Notes: a model not told the origin generated them from the sequence alone. Counted from the first letter of the stretch, positions 1 through 9,776 are shown. The stretch is 64,000 nucleotides of DNA from JBIQKZ01 sp044464765 (GCA_044464765.1 JBIQKZ010000013.1:1-64000), one strand, 5' to 3'. A program made the numbers and translations.

Positions 1-125
1 GGTCGAAAGGCCGGAATTTTGTTGTTGGAAATCGGCTTGTTCAGACCTTACCTAACAAATTCAACGCCATATATATCCGTTTATTCATCACTCCAGAATT
101 ACCCAACCTTTAAAAGGACTTGATA

Positions 126-494
126 ATGACGCGCGACAATTACGCCGCACTTCAGTTAAAAATCGAAAAAGAAATTTCCCGACTCCAGAAGCAAGCCCAA
201 GCCTTGCGAGCCAGGCAGCGAGCCCCCATTATTACCTCGATTATCCGTTCCATGCGCGAATACGAGATCACCCCCGAGGAAATCGCTACGGCCTTCAACA
301 AAAACAGGGCCGCTCGCAACGTTCGCACCGGCGCCGGATCCGACGTCAAGACCAAGGCTCCACAAAAAGTAGCGCCTAAATACCTCGATCCCGCGACCGG
401 CAATACCTGGACCGGACGAGGAAAAACACCTCGCTGGATCGTCCAGGCCGAAGCCGACGGGCGCGAGCGCACTGAATTCCTGATCAACCCCTGA
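126..494 (+). CDS. hns: H-NS family nucleoid-associated protein
   Basis: A 122-residue histone-like DNA-binding protein. The N-terminal half (about residues 5-60) is a charged helix rich in Lys, Gln and Arg that would form the dimerising coiled coil. The C-terminal DNA-binding motif is plain: YLDPATGNTWTGRGKTPRW near residues 86-104, matching the family's Y-x-DP-x-TG-x-TW-x-GRG-x-x-PRW signature. I chose the ATG at 126 over the in-frame TTG at 120 because AAAGGA at 113-118 sits at normal ribosome-binding distance. H-NS proteins bind curved AT-rich DNA and silence transferred genes. The downstream neighbour is convergent and unrelated. Confidence 0.93.
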   Translation: MTRDNYAALQLKIEKEISRLQKQAQALRARQRAPIITSIIRSMREYEITPEEIATAFNKNRAARNVRTGAGSDVKTKAPQKVAPKYLDPATGNTWTGRGKTPRWIVQAEADGRERTEFLINP

Positions 495-509
495 CCCTGG
501 CCGATGCGC

Positions 510-1172
510 CTAACGCTGGCGCTCGTAGGTGATCTCGCGCACCTGGCCGTTATTGCCTGGGAATCCGTCGAAAACCGCTTGCGCCAGATACGGCATGACG
601 CCCGCCAGATTATCCGCAGTGGATCCATTAACCGCCGTGGTTCGATAAACTTCCGCTCCTTGGCGGTTATTATCTTTGATAATGACAGTAAGCGTATTTT
701 TATAAACATCGACTGGAACATTTACGATCGGAGGTGAATAATAGACTCCGCCGCCCCAGCCGCGATAATAGCCGCCCCACGGGCCGAAGCCCGGCCCAAA
801 CCCAGGTCCGAATCCATTATAAAAAAACGGATCGCTATATTGTTGAACAAACGTCTGGGTCATCGTGTTCCCGTACTCGAACGACAAATCAAAGCGCGCG
901 GGCTCACCCGATCGCGCTTCGACCAGGCCTGTGCGGCCGATCGCTGCGCGAATCATGTCGGAGAACGCTTGATATTCCAGCGTTTTCGTCTGGGAAGGCA
1001 AAGGAACAATGCGGTAGTGAGCGCCCATCGTGTCCTGGGGCCATTGCTGGTAGGTGGTCACGCGGGCGGACAGCGTCGATGCGCATCCGGCCAGCAACGA
1101 CATGACAGCCAGACCGGCGGCAATGCGCCCGCCTGCTACTCGCTGGAACAGACTCCTGATAGTGATCAGCAT
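510..1172 (-). CDS. DUF4136 family lipoprotein
   Basis: A 220-residue secreted lipoprotein of unknown role. The first 26 residues form a signal peptide ending in the lipobox LLAGC, so the mature protein should be lipidated on Cys. The body resembles DUF4136 outer-membrane-associated lipoproteins (DFxxYxTYxW-like start, a C-terminal region with regular beta-strand spacing). Around residues 125-145 there is a low-complexity Gly/Tyr/Pro stretch with three GFGP units followed by Trp/Tyr-rich residues. The start at 1172 puts the hydrophobic signal at the N-terminus; the open frame extends 38 codons further but adds no signal. It is transcribed divergently from pepN. Family assignment is moderately sure, function unknown. 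Confidence 0.75.
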   Translation of the reverse strand: MLITIRSLFQRVAGGRIAAGLAVMSLLAGCASTLSARVTTYQQWPQDTMGAHYRIVPLPSQTKTLEYQAFSDMIRAAIGRTGLVEARSGEPARFDLSFEYGNTMTQTFVQQYSDPFFYNGFGPGFGPGFGPWGGYYRGWGGGVYYSPPIVNVPVDVYKNTLTVIIKDNNRQGAEVYRTTAVNGSTADNLAGVMPYLAQAVFDGFPGNNGQVREITYERQR

Positions 1173-1300
1173 AATAAATGCGCACTCCGTGAAATTGAGG
1201 CAAATCGGCAAGTTCGATTCTACGTTTTGACCCGCAAAAATGCCAAAGGTTGCACCCCGGCGGCTACCACTACAATAAGGCATCAATCACTTCCTGATGC

Positions 1301-4003
1301 ATGGACATGCGTACTGACACAGCCCCCACCATCTCCCGCCACGACTACACGCCCTATCCCTATCGCTTGCCCCAGGTCGAACTGTGTTTCGAGCTTGCCG
1401 CCGAAATCACCCGAGTACGGACCCGACTTGATTTCGAATGCATCGCGGCCACCGGCAGCCCCTTGGTGCTGAACGGAGAAGATCTGACGCTGGAGTCTAT
1501 TTCCATCGACGGGCGCACGCTGGAACCAGGCGCCTGGAAACAAGAGCACGATACGCTTACTCTATTCCCCGCCACCCCCACCTTTCGTGTCGAAATCGTA
1601 AGTACGTGTAAGCCGGCCGAAAATTCCACCTTGATGGGCTTGTATGTCTCGGGAGACGCCTTGTTCACACAATGCGAAGCCCAAGGCTTTCGTCGTATTA
1701 CGTGGTTTCCCGATCGCCCTGATGTCATGTCCCGCTATACCGTCATCCTGCGCGCCGACAAAGCCCGTTATCCTTTGCTGCTGTCCAACGGAAACCTCCA
1801 AAGCGCACGCGATCTGGACGACCATCGTCACGAAGCTGTTTGGGAAGACCCGCACCCCAAGCCCAGCTATTTATTCGCCCTGGTGGCGGGCGACTTCAGT
1901 TGCCGCGAGAAAACCATTGTCACGCGCAGCGGCCGCAACGCTCTGCTCCAGGTATTCAGCGACAAGGGGTCCGAGAACCAAACCGCCTGGGCGCTGGACA
2001 GCCTGGAACGATCGGTTGCCTGGGACGAACAACGCTTTGGGCTGGAACTGGATCTGGATCGCTTCATGATTGTGGCGGCACGCGACTTCAATATGGGCGC
2101 CATGGAAAACAAGGGCCTGAATATTTTCAATTCGTCCTATGTACTGGCCGACCCCGACACCGCAACCGACGCCAGCTACCATGCCATTGAAAGCGTCATC
2201 GGTCACGAATACTTCCATAACTGGACGGGAAACCGGGTCACTTGCCGAGACTGGTTTCAGCTCTCGCTCAAAGAAGGGCTAACCGTTTTCCGCGATCAGG
2301 AATTCTCGGCGGACATGATGGCGCAAGGGCTTAATCCCGATGAAGCGCGTAGCGCGCGCGCCGTCAAGCGCATCGATGATGTCGCCACCTTGCGCGTGGC
2401 CCAGTTTCCGGAAGACGCCGGCCCCATGGCGCACCCGATCCGCCCGGAAAGCTACCAGGAAATTGCCAACTTCTATACCGCCACCATCTACGAGAAAGGC
2501 GCTGAAGTCATCCGCATGCAGCACACCTTGCTTGGCGAAGAAGGGTTTCGCGCCGGGCTGGATGAATATTTCCGCCGCCACGACGGCCAGGCGGTCACCT
2601 GCGACGACTTTGTCGACGCCATGGAATGGGCATACCAGCAACGCAATCCGGGCAAGTCGCTCGACGTTTTTCGCCAATGGTATTTGCAGGCCGGCACCCC
2701 CAGGGTCAAAGTCGACCTTGACTACAACGCCGACCAGCAAACCTGCACCGTCACGCTCAGCCAACGTTGCGATCCGGTCGGCATCGAGAAACTGCGCCAC
2801 CCCCCCGCCGCCAAGCCGCCGCTGCATATTCCCTTCGCCATGGGTTTGCTCGACGGCAAGGGTCAACCCATGACCCTGCACCTGGACGGCCAAACCAGCG
2901 ATACCGCGCTGTTGAGTCTGGACACCCAAACCCAAAGCTGGCGCTTTACCCAGGTCACCGAAGCGCCCATCCCCTCGCTGCTGCGCAATTTTTCAGCGCC
3001 AGTCATCGTCGATTATGAAAGAACGGATGCCGAGCTTGCCCTGCTGGCCCGCTGCGACACCGAGCCTTTCGCCCGCTGGGAGGCAGGCCAGGAGCTTGCA
3101 ACACGGCAAATTCTGTCCATGGCGGCCGCCATCCAGGGTCAGCAAGCAGCCCAGGTCGATGCGCCATTCATCGACGCTTGGCGCGCCACCTTGATAGCCC
3201 CCAGCCTGACACCAGCCTATCGGGCACGTGCACTGACGCTGCCGGCTGAAAAAGCCGTTATGGAAAAAATGTCGCCCATCGACCCGCTGGCCATCGCTCA
3301 GGCGCGCCATCAATTGCGCAGTGCTCTTGGGGAAGCACTGGCCTCCGATTGGCACAGAGCCTATCATGACGCGGCGCAGGCCGAACCCAAAGAATACCAA
3401 CCCGATGCTCGATCCTCGGGCTTGCGCTCAATCAAGAATCTGTCATTGGCCTATCTGCTGGCGGGCAAGGCGGCTGGTGGCGAGGCGCTGGCACACGAAC
3501 AGTATCGCCAGGCCCCCAACATGACCGATCGCATGGGCGCCCTGTCGGCCCTGGTGGGCTACTGTCCCTCGGAAGCCACTCAGCAAGCCCTGGCCGGGTT
3601 CTACGAACAGTGGCAGTCCAACCCACTGGTGGTGGATCGCTGGTTCAGCCTGCAAGCGACCGCGCCCTCGACTACGGTGGATACGGTGCGCGAGCTCATG
3701 CAGCACCCGGCCTTCACCCTGCGCAACCCCAACCGCGCACGCGCCTTGATTTTTCAGTTCTGCATGAATAATATCCAGGGCGCCCACCGGCCCGAGGGCT
3801 ATGCGTTCTGGGCTGAGCAGGTGCTGGCGCTGGATGCCCTGAACCCGGAAATTGCTGCCCGCCTGGCCCGCGCATTCGATAACTGGGCGCGCTTTATCCC
3901 TACAAACAAGAACGCCATCCGGCTGGCGCTCGAACACATTGGGCAACACGCGAAGTTGTCGCGCAATGTCTCGGAAATCGTAACCAAAGCTTTGAACATC
4001 TAG
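1301..4003 (+). CDS. pepN: Aminopeptidase N (M1 family)
   Basis: A 900-residue zinc aminopeptidase that removes N-terminal residues from cytosolic peptides. The substrate-anchoring GAMEN motif is at residues 266-270, the zinc-binding HEYFH at 302-306 and the third ligand Glu at 325, each about five residues on from E. coli PepN (870 residues). The C-terminal DUF3458 Ig-like and helical domains are complete. A possible promoter with TACAAT at 1271-1276 has a short spacer and is weak. The gene ends in TAGGAGG, so its stop codon overlaps the ribosome-binding site of fbp, which suggests translational coupling of the two. Confidence 0.97.
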   Translation: MDMRTDTAPTISRHDYTPYPYRLPQVELCFELAAEITRVRTRLDFECIAATGSPLVLNGEDLTLESISIDGRTLEPGAWKQEHDTLTLFPATPTFRVEIVSTCKPAENSTLMGLYVSGDALFTQCEAQGFRRITWFPDRPDVMSRYTVILRADKARYPLLLSNGNLQSARDLDDHRHEAVWEDPHPKPSYLFALVAGDFSCREKTIVTRSGRNALLQVFSDKGSENQTAWALDSLERSVAWDEQRFGLELDLDRFMIVAARDFNMGAMENKGLNIFNSSYVLADPDTATDASYHAIESVIGHEYFHNWTGNRVTCRDWFQLSLKEGLTVFRDQEFSADMMAQGLNPDEARSARAVKRIDDVATLRVAQFPEDAGPMAHPIRPESYQEIANFYTATIYEKGAEVIRMQHTLLGEEGFRAGLDEYFRRHDGQAVTCDDFVDAMEWAYQQRNPGKSLDVFRQWYLQAGTPRVKVDLDYNADQQTCTVTLSQRCDPVGIEKLRHPPAAKPPLHIPFAMGLLDGKGQPMTLHLDGQTSDTALLSLDTQTQSWRFTQVTEAPIPSLLRNFSAPVIVDYERTDAELALLARCDTEPFARWEAGQELATRQILSMAAAIQGQQAAQVDAPFIDAWRATLIAPSLTPAYRARALTLPAEKAVMEKMSPIDPLAIAQARHQLRSALGEALASDWHRAYHDAAQAEPKEYQPDARSSGLRSIKNLSLAYLLAGKAAGGEALAHEQYRQAPNMTDRMGALSALVGYCPSEATQQALAGFYEQWQSNPLVVDRWFSLQATAPSTTVDTVRELMQHPAFTLRNPNRARALIFQFCMNNIQGAHRPEGYAFWAEQVLALDALNPEIAARLARAFDNWARFIPTNKNAIRLALEHIGQHAKLSRNVSEIVTKALNI

Positions 4004-4012
4004 GAGGCGGAC

Positions 4013-5023
4013 TTGACCCGCAAAACACTCACACAATACCTCGTCGAACAGCAACGCGAACAGAAAGCGGTATCTGCCGAAGTGCGCCTGCTGATTGAAA
4101 CGGTCGCCCGCGCCTGCAAGGCCATCAGCCACACCGTCGGCAAAGGCGCCCTGGGAGAAGTCCTGGGCAGCCTGGAAACCGCAAACATCCAAGGCGAGGT
4201 ACAGAAAAAGCTCGACGTTCTGTCCAACGAAATCCTGCTTGAGGCCAACGAATGGGGCGGCCATCTGGCCGCCATGGCCTCCGAAGAAATGGAAACCATA
4301 CACCGCATACCCAACCGCTACCCCAAAGGCGAATACCTCCTCCTGTTCGACCCCCTGGACGGCTCTTCCAATATCGACGTCAACGTGTCGATCGGAACGA
4401 TATTCTCTGTATTGCATGCGCCCCATTACGAACCTGGCCAGGACGTCCAGGAAGAGGACTTCCTGCAGCCGGGCAACCAGCAGGTGGCGGCGGGCTACGC
4501 CGTTTATGGGCCGCAGTCGCTGTTGGTGCTAACCGTGGGCACCGGGGTGGTGGGCTTTACCCTGGACCGCGAAATGGGCTCGTGGGTCTTGACCGACCCC
4601 CAAATGCGCATCCCCGAAGACACCGCCGAGTTTGCCATCAATATGTCCAATATGCGTCACTGGGAACCCCCCGTAAAACGCTATATCGACGATTGCCTGT
4701 CGGGCTCGACAGGCCCGCTGGGCAAAGATTACAACATGCGTTGGATCGCCTCGATGGTGGCCGACGTGCATCGCATCATGACCCGTGGCGGCATCTTCAT
4801 GTACCCCCGCGACGAACGCCCCACGGGCAAAAAAGGCAAGCTGCGCCTGATGTACGAAGCCAACCCCATGGGTTTCATTGTCGAGCAGGCCGGCGGTGCG
4901 GCCATCGACGGCGACCAGCGCATACTGGATGTGCAGCCCACCGCACTGCACCAGCGCATCGGTGTCGTCCTGGGGTCGAAGAACGAAGTGGAGCGCGTCC
5001 AGCGCTATCATCAGGAAGACTGA
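4013..5023 (+). CDS. fbp: Fructose-1,6-bisphosphatase class I
   Basis: A 336-residue class I enzyme that hydrolyses fructose-1,6-bisphosphate to fructose-6-phosphate in gluconeogenesis. The metal-binding DPLDGSSNID motif is at residues 113-122, and later active-site segments (YPRDERP, KLRLMYEANP) are present. Length matches the E. coli enzyme. It starts with TTG at 4013, nine bases from the start of a full AGGAGG at 4002-4007; there is no in-frame ATG nearby and the conserved N-terminus begins here. It lies 9 bp after pepN and is convergent with the quinone reductase gene 22 bp away. Confidence 0.97.
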   Translation: MTRKTLTQYLVEQQREQKAVSAEVRLLIETVARACKAISHTVGKGALGEVLGSLETANIQGEVQKKLDVLSNEILLEANEWGGHLAAMASEEMETIHRIPNRYPKGEYLLLFDPLDGSSNIDVNVSIGTIFSVLHAPHYEPGQDVQEEDFLQPGNQQVAAGYAVYGPQSLLVLTVGTGVVGFTLDREMGSWVLTDPQMRIPEDTAEFAINMSNMRHWEPPVKRYIDDCLSGSTGPLGKDYNMRWIASMVADVHRIMTRGGIFMYPRDERPTGKKGKLRLMYEANPMGFIVEQAGGAAIDGDQRILDVQPTALHQRIGVVLGSKNEVERVQRYHQED

Positions 5024-5045
5024 GGCCCAGGGTCTGCGTTGGGTG

Positions 5046-6026
5046 TTAGCCGGGTAGCAGCACGGTTGCACCGGTGGTGCGGCGCCCGGCCAGCGCGGCC
5101 TGAGCCGCGCCTGCCTCGGCCAACGGATAGCGCGCGCCGATCGCCACCTTGATTTTCTTCTTGGTAATCATGTCGAATAGCTCGCCGGCCGCTTCGGCCA
5201 GCTTTTCATGGGTGTCGGTGTACGTCGAGACCAGCGGGCGCGTGACAAACAATGAACCCTTGCTTGCCAAAACGCCCAGATTCACGCCTTCAACCGGCCC
5301 CGAGGCATTGCCAAAGCTAACCATGAGCCCGCGCGGCTGCAAACAATCCAGCGAGGCCAGCCAGGTATCTTTACCCACACTGTCGTAAACCACCGGTACT
5401 TTCTTGCCTTCGGTCAGTTCGAGCACGCGTGTCGGCACGTCTTCGCGCGTATAGTCAATGACCTCCCAGGCGCCGTGTTCGCGCGCCAGGGCCGCTTTTT
5501 CGGGACTGGAGGCGGTGCCGATCAGGCGCACGCCCAACGCTCGCGCCCACTGGCAAGCCAGCAGGCCCACGCCCCCCGCCGCCGCATGAAACAGAATGGT
5601 TTCATTGCCCTGCAAACGGTACACCTGGCGAAATAGATACTGCACCGTCAAGCCCTTGAGCATGATGGCCGCAGCCTCTTCAAAACTGATGGACTTGGGG
5701 ATACGAACGACATTCACAGCAGGCATGGTGCGCGACGACGCATACGCGCCCAGCGGACTCTGGCCATAAGCAACCCGATCGCCCACTTTGACGTGGCGGA
5801 CGCCCTTGCCGACCGCCGTGACAATTCCAGCGCCTTCCATGCCCAGGCCGTGCGGTTTGGCGTGCGGATACAGGCCTTCCCGAAAATAGATATCGATAAA
5901 ATTCAGCCCGACCGCCTTCTGCTCGATGGTGACCTCGCCTGCGGCGGGCGCGGGCACATCGACTTCAACCAGTTGCAGTACATCCGGGCCCCCATTGCAT
6001 TCAATACGTATGGCCTGAGCTTTCAT
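5046..6026 (-). CDS. qor: NADPH:quinone oxidoreductase (zinc-free MDR family)
   Basis: A 326-residue member of the medium-chain dehydrogenase/reductase superfamily, quinone reductase branch, which reduces quinones with NADPH in the cytosol. The N-terminal GroES-like domain contains the quinone-reductase signature NFIDIYFREGLYP (residues 42-54). The Rossmann fold has AAAGGVGLLACQWA (148-161) in place of the classical GxGxxG. The cysteine ligands of the zinc alcohol dehydrogenases are missing, as usual in this branch. It ends 22 bp from the fbp stop in convergent orientation. The true substrate cannot be read from sequence. Confidence 0.9.
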   Translation of the reverse strand: MKAQAIRIECNGGPDVLQLVEVDVPAPAAGEVTIEQKAVGLNFIDIYFREGLYPHAKPHGLGMEGAGIVTAVGKGVRHVKVGDRVAYGQSPLGAYASSRTMPAVNVVRIPKSISFEEAAAIMLKGLTVQYLFRQVYRLQGNETILFHAAAGGVGLLACQWARALGVRLIGTASSPEKAALAREHGAWEVIDYTREDVPTRVLELTEGKKVPVVYDSVGKDTWLASLDCLQPRGLMVSFGNASGPVEGVNLGVLASKGSLFVTRPLVSTYTDTHEKLAEAAGELFDMITKKKIKVAIGARYPLAEAGAAQAALAGRRTTGATVLLPG

Positions 6027-6112
6027 TGCTGCTTTCCTTTTCCTTGTTGATTCATTGTTTCAGCGGCAGGGTCGCTGCCCCGATCGATCGGACTGTTTGA
6101 TCCATTCGCAGA

Positions 6113-7603
6113 TTAGCGCCGCCCGGTCAGCGAGCCCAGCAAGCCACGCATCAATTGCGTGGCGGTGCGCCGCATCATGCTCTTGGCGACCGACTGGACG
6201 GCCCCTTCGCGACGGCCGCCGCGTGGACCGGTGGAGCCAAACAGAAAGTCGCTGACCGCGCCCATCACGCCCCCCTGCTCACCATTCGCGGCCGGCTTTG
6301 AAACCTCGGTTTGCGTAGCCATCTGCTCGGCGCGTTTGAGCAGGATTTCGTAGGCGGACTCGCGGTCGATGGTCTTCTCGTACTTGCCTCCCAGGAGGGA
6401 ATTAGCGCGTATGGTTTGACGCTCTGCGTCGGTGGCGGGCCCAATGCGGCTGCCCGGCGCCAGCATCCAGACCCTTTGGGTGATCCCCGGGCTGCCCTTG
6501 GCGTCGAGCAACGACACCAGGGCTTCCCCGACGCCCAGCTCGGTAATGGCCGCCGCCACATCCAGATCGGGATTGGGGCGCATGGTGTCGGCCGCGGTTT
6601 TTACGGCGCGCTGATCGCGGGGAGTGAAAGCCCGCAACGCGTGCTGCACGCGATTGCCCAACTGACCCAGCACCGTGTCGGGAATATCCAGCGGATTCTG
6701 CGTGACGAAATAAATGCCCACGCCCTTGGACCGCACCAAACGAACCACCTGTTCAATTTTCTCGAGCAGCCCCTTGGGCGCGTCCGTGAACAACAGGTGC
6801 GCCTCGTCGAAGAAAAACACCAGCTTGGGTTGCGCCTGGTCGCCGACCTCGGGCAGATTCTCGTAAATATCGGCCAGCAGCCAAAGCAGAAACACGCCGT
6901 ACAACCTGGGCGACTGCATCAGTCGATCAGCGGCCAGAATATTGACCATGCCCTGCCCGTTTGCAGTCGTACGGATAAGATCATGAATATCCAGCATGGG
7001 CTCGCCAAAGAACTGTTCGGCACCCTGGGACTCGAGCCGCAACAGACTGCGCTGTATGGCGCCTACCGAAGCGGAAGACACGTTGCCATAGCGCGTACGC
7101 AATTCAGCAGCGCGCTCGCCCACATTGTTCAGCATTGCGCGCAGGTCCTTGAGGTCCAGCAGCAACTGCCCCTCATCGTCGGCCACTCGGAACACCAGGT
7201 TCAGCACGCCTTCCTGTGTATCGTTCAGCTCGAGCATGCGAGCCAGCAGCAACGGACCCATGTCGGAAACCGTGGCGCGCACCGGATGACCCTGTTCCCC
7301 GAATACATCCCAAAACGTGACCGGACAAGCCCCCCACTGCGGCTCGGGCAACCCCAGCTTTTCCAGTCGGGCCTGCAGCTTGGGATTGGGCGCGGCGGCT
7401 TGTGAAATACCGCTCAGGTCGCCCTTGATATCCGCCAGGAAAACCGGCACCCCAATCCGCGAGAAAGCCTGGGCCATCAATTGCAACGTTACGGTCTTGC
7501 CTGTTCCGGTTGCCCCGGTAATACAACCATGCCGGTTGGCCAGCGCGGGCAAGAGTGCTGTTTCAGTTGTTTGATTCTTTGCAAGAACGATAGGATCCGC
7601 CAT
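6113..7603 (-). CDS. HerA-like ATPase, DUF853 (YjgR family)
   Basis: A 496-residue P-loop ATPase of the HerA/FtsK clan, DUF853 family (YjgR in E. coli). Walker A is GATGTGKT at residues 30-37, Walker B is VFFFDEA at about 262-268, and IYFVTQNPLDIP near 297-308 resembles the sensor-like motif of the family. The C-terminus is basic and Gly/Arg-rich and ends LTGRR. Biological function is not settled: the HerA name comes from archaeal DNA-end resection helicases, but bacterial DUF853 proteins stand alone, and here too there is no NurA-like nuclease beside it. Transcribed divergently from yebC. Confidence 0.88.
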   Translation of the reverse strand: MADPIVLAKNQTTETALLPALANRHGCITGATGTGKTVTLQLMAQAFSRIGVPVFLADIKGDLSGISQAAAPNPKLQARLEKLGLPEPQWGACPVTFWDVFGEQGHPVRATVSDMGPLLLARMLELNDTQEGVLNLVFRVADDEGQLLLDLKDLRAMLNNVGERAAELRTRYGNVSSASVGAIQRSLLRLESQGAEQFFGEPMLDIHDLIRTTANGQGMVNILAADRLMQSPRLYGVFLLWLLADIYENLPEVGDQAQPKLVFFFDEAHLLFTDAPKGLLEKIEQVVRLVRSKGVGIYFVTQNPLDIPDTVLGQLGNRVQHALRAFTPRDQRAVKTAADTMRPNPDLDVAAAITELGVGEALVSLLDAKGSPGITQRVWMLAPGSRIGPATDAERQTIRANSLLGGKYEKTIDRESAYEILLKRAEQMATQTEVSKPAANGEQGGVMGAVSDFLFGSTGPRGGRREGAVQSVAKSMMRRTATQLMRGLLGSLTGRR

Positions 7604-7715
7604 TTTCCACCCTCAGAAGCAACGCAAACCAGGAGCCGCTAGTGTAATTCGATGCCTCTGGCAATGCACGGGTTAAAATCGAAGCTTTATTCACCAGAAA
7701 TAGTGATATAGGTAT

Positions 7716-8447
7716 ATGGCCGGACACAGTAAATGGGCGAATATCCAGCACCGCAAGGGTCGCCAGGACGCCAAGAGGGGTAAGCTTTGGACCAAAATCA
7801 TCCGCGAGATCACCGTCGCCGCCCGCGAGGCCGGCCCCGATCCGGATGCCAATCCCCGCTTGCGCCTGGCCTGGGATAAAGCCACCGCCGCCAACATGCC
7901 CAAAGACAACATCCAGCGCGCGATCAATCGCGGCGCGGGCGGCGCAGATGGCGAAAACTACGAGGAAATCCGCTACGAAGGCTACGGCCTGAACGGCGCG
8001 GCCGTCATTGTCGATTGCATGACCGACAACCGCATGCGCACGGTGGCCGAAGTACGCCATGCTTTCTCCAAGCACGGCGGCAACCTGGGCCAGGAAGGCT
8101 CGGTGGCCTTCATGTTCAACCACTGCGGGCAATTCATTTTCGCCCCGGGAACCTCTGAAGAAGCCGTCATGGAAGCGGGGCTCGACGCAGGCGTGGAGGA
8201 CATCCAGACCGACGACGAAGGCGTCATCGAAGTCATCTGTCCACCGACAGACTATGCCCGCGTGAAGGCCGCTTTCGAATCCGCCGGGCTAACGCCCGAG
8301 GTCCAGGAAATCACCATGAAACCGCTCAACGAAGTCGAGCTCACCGGCGACGACGCCCAAAAGATGCAAAAAATGCTGGATGTCCTGGAAGGGCTGGACG
8401 ATGTCCAGGAAGTATTCACCAATGCCATCCTGGATCTTGAGTCATGA
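7716..8447 (+). CDS. yebC: YebC/PmpR family translation or transcription factor
   Basis: A 243-residue YebC/TACO1 family protein. The diagnostic start MAGHSKWANIQHRKGRQDAK is present and the length is normal for the three-domain fold. The family was described as DNA-binding regulators (PmpR); later work links several members to relief of ribosome stalling on proline-rich sequence, so the exact role here is open. The ATG at 7716 follows a weak ribosome-binding region (GATATAGGT). The stop overlaps the purD start as ATGA (8444-8447), which predicts coupled translation. Confidence 0.95.
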   Translation: MAGHSKWANIQHRKGRQDAKRGKLWTKIIREITVAAREAGPDPDANPRLRLAWDKATAANMPKDNIQRAINRGAGGADGENYEEIRYEGYGLNGAAVIVDCMTDNRMRTVAEVRHAFSKHGGNLGQEGSVAFMFNHCGQFIFAPGTSEEAVMEAGLDAGVEDIQTDDEGVIEVICPPTDYARVKAAFESAGLTPEVQEITMKPLNEVELTGDDAQKMQKMLDVLEGLDDVQEVFTNAILDLES

Positions 8448-9733
8448 AAATACTTGTCATCGGCAGCGGTGGCCGCGAACACGCGCTTGCTTGGCGGTTG
8501 TCTCAATCGCAGCGCGTTCACAAGGTGTTTGTCGCGCCAGGCAATGGCGGCACGGCAACAGACCAGCAGCTTGAAAACGTCAACCTCACACAAATTGACG
8601 ACCTGATCGCGTTTGCACGCGACGAAGCCGTGGCCTACACCATTGTTGGTCCCGAAGCTCCACTGGCGGCCGGCATTGTCGACAAATTCCGTGCCGCCGA
8701 CCTGAAGATTTTCGGCCCCACCCAGGCGGCCGCCCGGCTTGAAAGCTCGAAGGACTATGCCAAGGCCTTTCTGTTCAGGCACAACATTCCCACGGCCGCC
8801 TACCAGACCTTCACCGATCCGGCAGCAGCAAAGGATTACATCACGCAGCAGGGCGCGCCCATCGTGATCAAAGCCGATGGCCTGGCAGCCGGCAAAGGTG
8901 TCGTGGTCGCGGAAACCCTTGCCCAGGCGCACCAGGCCATCGACGACATGCTGGGCCAGGGCAGCCTGGGCCAAGCGGGCGCACGGGTCGTCATCGAAGA
9001 ATTCCTGCAGGGCGAAGAGGCCAGCTTCATTGTCATGTGCGACCGCCAGCAAGTACTGGTCATGGCCAGCAGCCAGGACCACAAACGTCTGCTGGACAAA
9101 GACCAAGGCCCCAACACCGGTGGGATGGGCGCCTATTCGCCCGCTCCTATTGTCACGCCCACACTGCATAACCGCATCATGCGCGAGGTCATCCATCCCA
9201 CGTTGCAGGGCATGGCCAAAGACGGCCATCCCTATACCGGCTTCCTGTATGCGGGCCTGATGATCGACGACGGCCCGGACGCCACTCGCCCGATCAAGGT
9301 CCTGGAATTCAACTGCCGCATGGGCGACCCCGAAACCCAGCCCATCATGATGCGCGTAAAGAACGACCTGGCCGAGGTCTTCGAACATGCCGTCAACGGA
9401 ACGCTTGACCAGGCCGAAATCGAATGGGATCGCCGCACCGCGCTGGGTGTCGTCATGGCCGCTGCCTTGTATCCGGCCACACCCCGCACAGGCGATCCAA
9501 TCAGCCTGCCCAACGACAGCGCGGAATGCGTAGTCTTCCATGCCGGCACGACCCTTGACAACGGCGTGCTCAAGACAGCCGGCGGACGGGTCCTATGCGT
9601 GACTGCCCTGGGCGAATCCGTGCGCCGGGCACAGGCCCTGGCCTACGAAACCGTGCACAACATCCAATTCGAGGGTCGCCAGTACCGCAGCGACATCGGC
9701 TGGCGTGCGCTGTCCGGCTCCGACACCCCCTGA
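8444..9733 (+). CDS. purD: Phosphoribosylamine-glycine ligase (GAR synthetase)
   Basis: A 429-residue ATP-grasp enzyme that joins 5-phosphoribosylamine and glycine, the second step of de novo purine synthesis. It opens with MKILVIGSGGREHALAWRL, the family's N-terminal nucleotide-binding motif, contains the GPEAPLAAG motif near residue 68, the ATP-grasp segment PIVIKADGLAAGKGVVVA and the metal-binding EFNCRMGDPETQ near residue 288. Length equals E. coli PurD. It overlaps yebC by 4 bp; hemF follows after 43 bp. Confidence 0.97.
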   Translation: MKILVIGSGGREHALAWRLSQSQRVHKVFVAPGNGGTATDQQLENVNLTQIDDLIAFARDEAVAYTIVGPEAPLAAGIVDKFRAADLKIFGPTQAAARLESSKDYAKAFLFRHNIPTAAYQTFTDPAAAKDYITQQGAPIVIKADGLAAGKGVVVAETLAQAHQAIDDMLGQGSLGQAGARVVIEEFLQGEEASFIVMCDRQQVLVMASSQDHKRLLDKDQGPNTGGMGAYSPAPIVTPTLHNRIMREVIHPTLQGMAKDGHPYTGFLYAGLMIDDGPDATRPIKVLEFNCRMGDPETQPIMMRVKNDLAEVFEHAVNGTLDQAEIEWDRRTALGVVMAAALYPATPRTGDPISLPNDSAECVVFHAGTTLDNGVLKTAGGRVLCVTALGESVRRAQALAYETVHNIQFEGRQYRSDIGWRALSGSDTP

Positions 9734-9776
9734 CACCGCCAAGCCACATTAGTCTTATTGCAAGGACCCAACATCC

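Noticed and set aside
3443..4426. 327-residue minus-strand ORF over pepN and fbp
   Set aside because: Antisense shadow; it crosses two well-supported genes.
6311..7405. 364-residue plus-strand ORF opposite the HerA-like gene
   Set aside because: It is a codon-bias shadow of the real minus-strand gene, with His/Gln-rich composition and no domain.
8252..9541. 429-residue minus-strand ORF over yebC and purD
   Set aside because: Antisense shadow of two certain genes.
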